Shown here: one piece after another, positions 1 through 7,496 of the stretch
How the letters are laid out: every line of letters begins with the position of its first letter
How positions within the stretch are numbered: position 1 is the first letter of the stretch
Assembly: GCA_009920225.1 (NCBI GenBank)
Contig: RGAJ01000076.1
Span: forward strand, 1-7,496
From: Paracoccaceae bacterium
GTDB lineage: Bacteria; Pseudomonadota; Alphaproteobacteria; Rhodobacterales; Rhodobacteraceae
Length of the DNA stretch: 7,496 bases
Direction: 5' to 3'
The notes under the pieces: model-generated
The model's database searches: none
Told to the model about the DNA's origin: nothing
The model's input: the letters and a program-made list of their open reading frames with translations, nothing else
Translations under genes and position numbers: made by a program

Positions 1-445
1 TGGCCAACCACGGGTGGAAAATCGCGATGCCAAACAAAAACACTGGCGTCCAAGGAATGTCAAAGCCCGCCATCAACACCGGCGAGGTGATCAGCTTTTG
101 AACAGATTCAAGATCGCGCAGCCCCGTTGCGGCGTGATCGTTTGCGCCAATGGCAGACCTGCGTACCACCGCTTCGAAAACGCGCCGGTCCAGACGCGCT
201 TGGAAGCGCGCACCGACACGGCCCATGATCCGGCCTCGGACGAAATCAAGAAGCCCCATCATTGCGTACAGGAAAATAACCAGCAAGGTCAGGGCGATCA
301 ATGTCGCCTCGGATCGGCTGCCCAGAACGCGATCATACACTTGCAACATATAAAAGGGCCCCGTCAGCATCAGCAAATTCACAAAAAAGCTAAAGACCGC
401 GACGGCCCAATAATACATCCGACTTTCACGCCGAATGGCGCGCAA
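1..445 (-). CDS. Type I secretion system permease/ATPase, PrtD/HlyB-like (N-terminal part, cut by window edge)
   Basis: Inner-membrane ABC exporter that, with a membrane-fusion protein and a TolC-type outer-membrane channel, would secrete a protein substrate in one step. Reading the minus strand gives about 148 uninterrupted codons running off position 1. They hold the family hallmark 'LMLTGPFYMLQVYDRVLGSR' with a first membrane segment just before and within it, then a second one (LIALTLLVIFLYAMMGLL), and 'GRVGARFQARLDRRVFEAVV'. A third hydrophobic stretch begins near the edge. The protein enters the transmembrane domain directly, without the N-terminal C39-like domain of HlyB, which points to the PrtD/AprD/RsaD branch. 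The ATPase domain lies outside the window. The start is uncertain: a TAG at 509–511 bounds the frame and no ATG occurs before the one at 416–418, which sits at the first membrane segment. I chose TTG at 443–445; ATT at 479–481 is possible. It is divergent from mlaA. Family call strong, start weak. Confidence 0.82.
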   Translation of the reverse strand, partial: MRAIRRESRMYYWAVAVFSFFVNLLMLTGPFYMLQVYDRVLGSRSEATLIALTLLVIFLYAMMGLLDFVRGRIMGRVGARFQARLDRRVFEAVVRRSAIGANDHAATGLRDLESVQKLITSPVLMAGFDIPWTPVFLFGIAIFHPWLA

Positions 446-521
446 TTCATCTAATCCACGTTGTTTAAAGCGATTATCAATTAACTGTCCCGCAAACCCT
501 TGAGTAATCTATTACATAGTA

Positions 522-532
522 TATCATTGATA
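522..532. repeat. Small palindrome in the divergent T1SS/mlaA spacer
   Basis: TATCA-T-TGATA is a perfect 5-bp-arm palindrome in the AT-rich spacer (446–654) between the minus-strand secretion gene and mlaA. It could be an operator for either gene, but short AT-rich palindromes arise often by chance. No convincing -35/-10 pair was identified around it. Confidence 0.2.
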
Positions 533-654
533 CCTGCTCTTGTTATATGTCGCAAAATGGTCACAGGATGCAAGCATTCTATGAAACGCGGTTTTAACCT
601 GTCTACGCCGATATTATTTCACAAACCTAAACATGCGGAAAATATGTTATTGCT

Positions 655-1383
655 ATGACGACATTCAAACATTTATTGGCCCTTATCGCATCGTCTTTGA
701 TCGCGGGTTGCTCGACGCCCCAAGACACAGCGATAAATGACCCTTACGAACGCACGAACCGCGAGGCGCATGCGTTTAACAAGGCGGTTGATAAAGTCGC
801 GCTAAAGCCCATCGCGCAAGAATACGCAAACATCATGCCCGATCCGTTGGAAAAGGGCATTTCCAACTTTGCGACAAACCTATCCTATCCCGCAGATATG
901 GTGAACTATCTGCTGCAGGGGAATTTGGGCGAGGCGATGTATTCAGGCAACGCGTTTATCCTAAATACCGTCTTTGGGCTTGGCGGCCTGTTTGATGTCG
1001 CAAGCGCGAATGGCGCGCGACCACGTGGGACAGATTTCGGGGAAACAATGGCGCGTTGGGGCGCAACAGAGGGACCCTATGTCGAACTGTTGCTGCTTGG
1101 ACCGTCAACACAGCGGGACGCAGTTGGTAAAATCGTTGATTTCGCCTTGGATCCCATCGGTCCGTTGCTTGGCGCGAATGAACGTCAAGCGGTTCAATCG
1201 GCATCAATTGGCGCAGGCTTATCAAGCCGTGCTCAGTACAATGACATGATCGAAGGCGTTTACAACAGTGCCGACAGTTATGCGCAGGCCCGGTTGTATT
1301 ACCTCCAGAATCGGCGATATACTTTAGGGATTAAAGAGACCCAATCAGACGATCAGTTTGAGGAATTATATGGCGAAAAGTAA
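655..1383 (+). CDS. mlaA: MlaA/VacJ family outer-membrane lipoprotein, phospholipid retrieval
   Basis: MlaA sits in the outer membrane and removes phospholipids misplaced in the outer leaflet, handing them to periplasmic MlaC for return to the inner membrane. The 242-residue product begins with a lipoprotein signal: a hydrophobic stretch to residue 18 and the lipobox I-A-G-C with Cys19 as lipidated residue. The following residue is Ser, not Asp, consistent with outer-membrane sorting as inferred from E. coli rules. Family blocks follow: DPYERTNR (29–36), the central NTVFGLGGLFDVAS (104–117), and the stretch from about 126 to 158 with G-x-Y-x-E-L and LLGPSTQRDAVG. Length is close to the roughly 250 residues of E. 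coli MlaA. The ATG has no clear Shine-Dalgarno; the nearest GGA (637–639) is about 15 bases upstream, so initiation may be weak or leaderless. The gene overlaps mlaC by 14 bases. Family assignment is firm. Confidence 0.95.
   Translation: MTTFKHLLALIASSLIAGCSTPQDTAINDPYERTNREAHAFNKAVDKVALKPIAQEYANIMPDPLEKGISNFATNLSYPADMVNYLLQGNLGEAMYSGNAFILNTVFGLGGLFDVASANGARPRGTDFGETMARWGATEGPYVELLLLGPSTQRDAVGKIVDFALDPIGPLLGANERQAVQSASIGAGLSSRAQYNDMIEGVYNSADSYAQARLYYLQNRRYTLGIKETQSDDQFEELYGEK
1360..1365 (+). promoter_or_regulatory. Ribosome binding site deciding the mlaC start
   Basis: GAGGAA lies inside the last codons of mlaA, 4 bases before ATG 1370. It favours that ATG over the in-frame TTG at 1358–1360, which lies upstream of or within the site and would have no site of its own. 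It also implies translational coupling to mlaA. Confidence 0.65.
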
Positions 1384-1969
1384 TATTACACGGCGTGCTA
1401 TTCTTGGCGCGATGGCAGCTACATCATTCTGCATCGCACCGGTTTTGGCCGCATCAAACAAACAAGCCGAAGAACTGGTAATACAACTGGTTGGTGAAAT
1501 TAACGCGATTATTGCATCTGGCAAATCAGAAAGCGCGATGATCCGTGAATTCGAACGGGTGTTTACCCGTTATGCAGATGTCAGCACGATTGCGCGCTAT
1601 GCGATGGGAACAGATTCACGCCGCGCATCAGACGCGCAACTCAGCCGCTATACAAAAGAGTTTTCGGGCTATATGGCGCGCAAATACGGCAAACAATTCC
1701 GCAAATTTGTGGGCGGCAAGATCGAAGTCAACGGATCAAAACCCGTCAAGAAATACTATGAAATCAGCACGACCGCAAAGCTGAATGGCGAAGCGCCGTT
1801 TGAAGTGTTGTTCTTGGTATCTGAGGGATCAGGCGAATTGTTGTTCTTCAACATGTTTATCGAAGGCATCAATTTGCTTTTGTCCGAACGCACCGAAATT
1901 GGCGCGTTGCTGGATAAAAACCGTGGAAACATCGACAATATGATCGCTGATTTGGCAAAGGCGGGTTAA
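1370..1969 (+). CDS. mlaC: MlaC/Ttg2D family periplasmic phospholipid-binding protein
   Basis: MlaC ferries phospholipids across the periplasm between MlaA in the outer membrane and the MlaFEDB ABC complex in the inner membrane. From ATG 1370 the product has 199 residues, near the usual family length of about 200–210. Residues 1–28 form a signal peptide with T-R-R-A-I-L-G at 7–13, a hydrophobic stretch, and V-L-A at 25–27 before a likely cleavage. The twin arginine followed by A-I-L suggests export by Tat rather than Sec. The mature part shows the Tol_Tol_Ttg2 pattern: an amphipathic start (EELVIQLVGEINAIIASG), then 'FERVFTRYADVSTIARYAMG', 'YMARKYGKQF' and a late block of short hydrophobic strands (FEVLFLVSEG). 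The reading frame overlaps the end of mlaA, so the two are surely co-transcribed. No MlaD, E, F or B is in the window. It ends directly against the stop of the convergent penicillin-binding protein gene. Confidence 0.92.
   Translation: MAKSNITRRAILGAMAATSFCIAPVLAASNKQAEELVIQLVGEINAIIASGKSESAMIREFERVFTRYADVSTIARYAMGTDSRRASDAQLSRYTKEFSGYMARKYGKQFRKFVGGKIEVNGSKPVKKYYEISTTAKLNGEAPFEVLFLVSEGSGELLFFNMFIEGINLLLSERTEIGALLDKNRGNIDNMIADLAKAG

Positions 1970-1978
<9 letters not shown>
1960..1978. terminator. Hairpin over both stop codons at the mlaC / penicillin-binding protein junction
   Basis: GGCGGGT (1960–1966), loop TAATC (1967–1971), ACCCGCC (1972–1978): a perfect 7-bp, GC-rich stem. The loop and its borders hold the mlaC TAA (1967–1969) and the TGA of the minus-strand gene (1970–1972). 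It could end transcription in both directions. However, there is no T-run on the plus side and only TTT one base after the stem on the minus side, so it is a weak intrinsic terminator at best. Confidence 0.45.
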
Positions 1979-4685
<2,707 letters not shown>

Positions 4686-4689
4686 GGGC

Positions 4690-6036
4690 ATGAAAACAAT
4701 GAAAAACCCATTACTTAAACTGGCGATGATTGCAGGCGCGGCCGCAATCCTGCCTTCGGTTTCACTGGCACAAGACGCGGCGCCAAAATTGGTCGCGACG
4801 GATACAGTGTTTATCCTCAACTCTTTGCTCTTTCTTGTTGGCGGCTTTTTGGTCTTTTGGATGGCCGCAGGCTTTGCCATGCTTGAGGCAGGTTTGGTAC
4901 GTTCCAAAAACGTCACGATGCAGCTGACAAAAAACGTGGCCTTATTCAGCTTGGCCTGCGTGTTCTATTACTTGATCGGCTACAACCTGATGTATCCACT
5001 GGGAACATGGTCGGTTGAGGGCGTTTTGTCCGGTGTCTTTAGCACCGCGGTGCTCGAAGCGGTCGGCGTGGCATCCGATGCTGTCGATGATTACAGCTAC
5101 GCCGCGACGGGTTCGGATTTCTTTTTCCAATTGATGTTCTGTGCCGCAACCGCGTCCATCGTGTCAGGTACTCTGGCCGAGCGGATCAAACTATGGCCGT
5201 TTCTTATCTTTACCGTTGTTTTGACAGCTGTGATTTACCCAATCCAAGCATCTTGGAAATGGGGCGGTGGTTTCCTTGACGAAATGGGTTTCTTGGATTT
5301 CGCAGGCTCAACCGTTGTACACTCTGTCGGTGGCTGGGCAGCTTTGGCGGGCGCGATCATCCTTGGACCACGCATTGGCAAATACTCAAAAGAAGGACGT
5401 GTGATCCCAATTCCGGGTTCCAACCTGACACTTGCAACATTGGGCACGTTTATTCTGTGGATGGGCTGGTTCGGATTTAACGGCGGTTCACAATTGGCCA
5501 TGGGGTCGGTGGGTGATGTCGCGGATATCTCACGCATCTTTTCAAACACAAACGCTGCTGCCGCAGGCGGTGCGCTGGCCACCCTTCTGTTGACACAGTT
5601 CCTGTACAAAAAACCTGACCTGACAATGATCTTGAACGGTGCGTTGGCGGGATTGGTGTCGATCACTGCAGAACCTCTCACCCCATCTTTGGGTGCAGCG
5701 ACCTTGATTGGTGCAGTGGGCGGTGTGATCGTGGTCTTCGCGGTTCCCATGTTGGACAAGATGAAAATCGACGACGTCGTTGGTGCGATCCCTGTTCACC
5801 TGCTGTCTGGCATCTGGGGCACACTTGCAGTGGTCTTTACCAACCCTGATGCGTCACTTAGCGTGCAAATCCTGTCGATCTTTGTGGTGGGTGGCTTTGT
5901 TCTGGTGACGTCAAGCGTTCTATGGCTGATCCTAAATGCAACTTTGGGCATCCGTGTCAGCGAGGAAGACGAAATCAATGGTCTCGACATGGCGGAATTG
6001 GGGATGGAAGCCTATCCAGAATTCTCACGCAGATAA
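4690..6036 (+). CDS. amtB: Ammonium transporter AmtB
   Basis: Trimeric inner-membrane channel that takes up ammonium and is blocked by GlnK. From ATG 4690 the product has 448 residues: a signal peptide (about 1–27, ending S-L-A before Q-D-A-A), then roughly eleven hydrophobic segments. Pore residues can be matched to E. coli AmtB by motif: Phe150 (F107), Trp191 (W148), Asp203 in DFAG (D160), His211 (H168), Phe263 and Ser267 in FNGGS (F215, S219), and His370 (H318). The family signature runs from DFAGSTVVH to G-P-R. The C-terminal tail (about 419–448, G-I-R-V-S-E-E-D-E) is the conserved cytoplasmic segment that talks to GlnK. ATG 4699, three codons later, is an alternative start: the AGGGG at 4684–4688 is only 1 base from the first ATG and 10 from the second. 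It lies in one operon with glnK, ended by the hairpin at 6057–6085. Confidence 0.95.
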   Translation: MKTMKNPLLKLAMIAGAAAILPSVSLAQDAAPKLVATDTVFILNSLLFLVGGFLVFWMAAGFAMLEAGLVRSKNVTMQLTKNVALFSLACVFYYLIGYNLMYPLGTWSVEGVLSGVFSTAVLEAVGVASDAVDDYSYAATGSDFFFQLMFCAATASIVSGTLAERIKLWPFLIFTVVLTAVIYPIQASWKWGGGFLDEMGFLDFAGSTVVHSVGGWAALAGAIILGPRIGKYSKEGRVIPIPGSNLTLATLGTFILWMGWFGFNGGSQLAMGSVGDVADISRIFSNTNAAAAGGALATLLLTQFLYKKPDLTMILNGALAGLVSITAEPLTPSLGAATLIGAVGGVIVVFAVPMLDKMKIDDVVGAIPVHLLSGIWGTLAVVFTNPDASLSVQILSIFVVGGFVLVTSSVLWLILNATLGIRVSEEDEINGLDMAELGMEAYPEFSRR

Positions 6037-6056
6037 GGCAGAACACACCCAGAAAC

Positions 6057-6085
6057 AAAAAAGGGGTCGCACCGCGGCCCCTTTT
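6057..6085 (+). terminator. Rho-independent terminator after glnK-amtB
   Basis: AAAAGGGGTCGC (6059–6070), loop ACC, GCGGCCCCTTTT (6074–6085): a 12-bp stem with one T·G wobble, preceded by an A-run and ending in TTTT. It lies 20 bases after the amtB stop and before the lectin frame. The A-run on the other side would also let it work on the minus strand. Confidence 0.85.
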
Positions 6086-6125
6086 ATCGTAATTAAGCAG
6101 AGTTGCGAATTTAATTGAGTTCAAA

Positions 6126-6482
6126 ATGAAAAAAATTGCGTCAAATAGAATAGGGATCGACGACGGTCGTTTTACGCTTTTCTCTGATTTTGATACTGAC
6201 GGCCCCATGTGGTCAGGCGTTGGACCGCGCGAAGTCACCCAAGATATTGCATTCTCAGACAGCTTCTTATCCCCGCCAAGCGTTCATTTAACAATCGCGC
6301 TGTGGGATGTGCATGAAGGCCATAACATGCGCATGGATTTCTTCGCAGAAGACATCACCGCGAACGGCTTTCGCGCCGTGTTTAAAACATAGCGGGACAC
6401 CAAAATCTCCCGCCTGCAAATAGCATGGCAGGCGATTGGTGAAGTCGCGGATCCAGACGAGCTCTGGATCCTAAGCGATTAA
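6126..6482 (+). pseudogene. H-type lectin domain protein gene interrupted by an in-frame TAG
   Basis: The frame starts at ATG 6126, runs 88 codons, meets TAG at 6390–6392, and then continues open for 29 codons to TAA 6480–6482. Before the stop it reads like an H-type lectin (snail-agglutinin-type) domain: F-S-D-F near the start, 'IAFSDSFLSPPSVHLTIALWD' split around the P-P-x-V core, N-M-R-M and 'EDITANGFRAVFKT'. After the stop it reads R-D-T-K-I and 'IAWQAIG', which is how the domain ends (T-W-x-D-T ... W-x-A). The TAG sits exactly at the expected Trp, so a single TGG-to-TAG change explains it. As written, only an 88-residue product lacking the last strand would be made, probably unfolded. 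No strong ribosome site precedes the ATG. The natural ligand of such bacterial proteins is not known to me. Alternatives are a sequencing error or readthrough. Confidence 0.75.
6449..6471. repeat. Perfect 9-bp inverted repeat at the lectin/prs convergent ends
   Basis: GGATCCAGA (6449–6457), loop CGAGC (6458–6462), TCTGGATCC (6463–6471). It lies inside the last codons of the lectin frame and just beyond the prs stop on the minus strand, so it would form a hairpin at the 3' end of the prs transcript. No T-run follows on either strand; it may stabilise the 3' end or assist termination. Confidence 0.45.
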
Positions 6483-7486
6483 AGCAAACCGTCGTAGATC
6501 GGATCCAAGGTTTCTGTTTCAAACAGGGATGACACCGATGTGCCGTTCCAAATGTTCAAAATAGCTTGGGCAAACATCGGTGCTGTTGGCACAATGCGAA
6601 TGTTTGGGGCATTCAATACCGCTTCGGTGGCTTCGATTGAATCGGTCAAAACCAATGATTTCATGACCGAATTTGCCACGCGCTCAACCGCGGGGCCGGA
6701 CATCACACCGTGGGTGATATAGGAATGCACTTCGGCCGCGCCGTTTTCCATCAATACTTCGGCGGCTTTGCACAATGTTCCTGCGGTATCGCAAATGTCA
6801 TCTACGATGATACATTTCTTACCTTCGACGTTACCAATCACCGTCATTTCGGCAATTTCACCGGGTTTTTCGCGGCGTTTGTCAACGATCGCCAATGGCG
6901 CGTTGATACGTTTTGCCAATTCACGGGCACGCGCCACGCCGCCCACATCGGGGGACACGACCATCACATCGCTCAGACCCTCTTTGAATTGGCTGATGAT
7001 ATCCAAGGCAAACACGGGCGACGCATACAGGTTGTCGACGGGAATATCAAAAAACCCTTGGATCTGTGCAGCATGCAAATCCAAGGTCAAGACACGCTCA
7101 ACCCCGGCTTCGACCAACATATTTGCCACCAGCTTGGCGGAAATCGGGGTCCGCGCCTTGGCACGGCGATCTTGGCGGGCATAGCCAAAATATGGGATCA
7201 CTGCGGTAATCCGTCCTGCAGAGGACCGGCGCAATGCATCTGCCATAATCAGTAGTTCCATCAAGTTGTCATTTGCAGGGTTTGACGTGGATTGAATGAT
7301 AAACATATCTTCGCCGCGCACGTTGTCATAGACTTCGACAAAAATCTCTTGGTCATTAAAACGTTCAACGCGTGCGTCAACCAACCCGACGTTCAAGCCA
7401 CGATGTAGCGACATACGGCGCGAAATAGCTTTGGCGAGAGGACGGTTGGCGTTCCCAGAAATCATCTTGGGTTCATTGGCTGGCAT
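6479..7486 (-). CDS. prs: Ribose-phosphate pyrophosphokinase (PRPP synthase)
   Basis: Cytoplasmic enzyme that transfers pyrophosphate from ATP to ribose 5-phosphate, making PRPP for purine, pyrimidine, NAD, histidine and tryptophan synthesis. From ATG 7486 the product has 335 residues. Class I motifs are in order: F-N-D-Q-E (43–47), N-P-A-N-D (69–73), Y-A-R-Q-D-R-R (102–108) for ATP binding, the family signature [16 protein letters not shown] (136–151) with His138, the flexible-loop K-R-R-E-K-P (203–208), and the PRPP-binding loop [13 protein letters not shown] (226–238). All key residues look intact. The length is some 20 residues above E. coli Prs, part of it at the N-terminus ([18 protein letters not shown]). 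The frame is still open to the window edge (three more sense codons), so a start slightly further upstream cannot be excluded; no clear ribosome site is visible in the remaining 10 bases. Its TAA overlaps the TAA of the convergent lectin frame. Confidence 0.95.
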   Translation of the reverse strand: MPANEPKMISGNANRPLAKAISRRMSLHRGLNVGLVDARVERFNDQEIFVEVYDNVRGEDMFIIQSTSNPANDNLMELLIMADALRRSSAGRITAVIPYFGYARQDRRAKARTPISAKLVANMLVEAGVERVLTLDLHAAQIQGFFDIPVDNLYASPVFALDIISQFKEGLSDVMVVSPDVGGVARARELAKRINAPLAIVDKRREKPGEIAEMTVIGNVEGKKCIIVDDICDTAGTLCKAAEVLMENGAAEVHSYITHGVMSGPAVERVANSVMKSLVLTDSIEATEAVLNAPNIRIVPTAPMFAQAILNIWNGTSVSSLFETETLDPIYDGLL

Positions 7487-7496
7487 CAGTTCGGTC

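Noticed and set aside
14..454. Plus-strand open frame of 146 codons at the left edge
   Set aside because: It is the opposite-strand shadow of the type I secretion gene, whose minus-strand translation has clear family motifs; the plus frame has none.
1358..1360. TTG start for mlaC
   Set aside because: It is upstream of or inside the likely Shine-Dalgarno sequence; ATG 1370 has the correct placement.
6390..6392. TAG as a recoded amino acid (pyrrolysine) in the lectin
   Set aside because: No context for pyrrolysine use in this lineage, and the expected residue is Trp; a point mutation is far simpler.

Overview
The window looks like ordinary chromosomal DNA of an alphaproteobacterium, most likely of the Rhodobacterales/Roseobacter group. 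The evidence is protein-level resemblance only: the MlaA–MlaC pair, the PrtD-like type I secretion permease, the PII protein with a G-S-Q-S-G loop, the AmtB with a cleavable signal peptide, and the Prs sequence all look typical of that lineage. No species call is possible, and no mobile element, CRISPR array, tRNA or rRNA gene was seen.

Layout from left to right. (1) 1–445, minus strand: the amino-terminal part of a type I secretion permease/ATPase, cut by the window edge. It diverges from (2) 655–1969, plus strand: a two-gene unit, mlaA and mlaC, with a 14-base overlap, encoding the outer-membrane lipoprotein and the periplasmic shuttle of the Mla phospholipid-retrieval pathway. The inner-membrane MlaFED part is not here. 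(3) 1970–4108, minus strand: a class A penicillin-binding protein meeting mlaC tail to tail with no spacer. A short hairpin covers both stop codons. (4) 4347–6036, plus strand: glnK-amtB, the classic PII regulator/ammonium transporter pair, followed by a good intrinsic terminator (6057–6085). The 238-base spacer between the penicillin-binding protein and glnK is AT-rich and holds a 12-base tandem repeat. (5) 6126–6482, plus strand: an H-type lectin-domain gene whose frame is broken by a TAG where the family has a conserved Trp. (6) 6479–7486, minus strand: prs, PRPP synthase. Its TAA overlaps the TAA of the lectin frame in a shared TTAA.

How the genes work together: the left half is an envelope neighbourhood (secretion, outer-membrane lipid asymmetry, peptidoglycan polymerisation and cross-linking). 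The centre is nitrogen sensing and ammonium uptake. The right end is core nucleotide metabolism. Apart from mlaA-mlaC and glnK-amtB, nothing suggests the neighbours form one functional system.

I found no convincing new multi-gene system. The observation most worth checking is the amber-interrupted lectin gene, because the frame downstream of the stop is still intact, still matches the domain, and ends exactly in the prs stop. Smaller points are the PII residues 38 and 40, a Cys-containing insert in the glycosyltransferase domain of the penicillin-binding protein, a Tat-type signal on MlaC, and the missing ATG start of the secretion gene.
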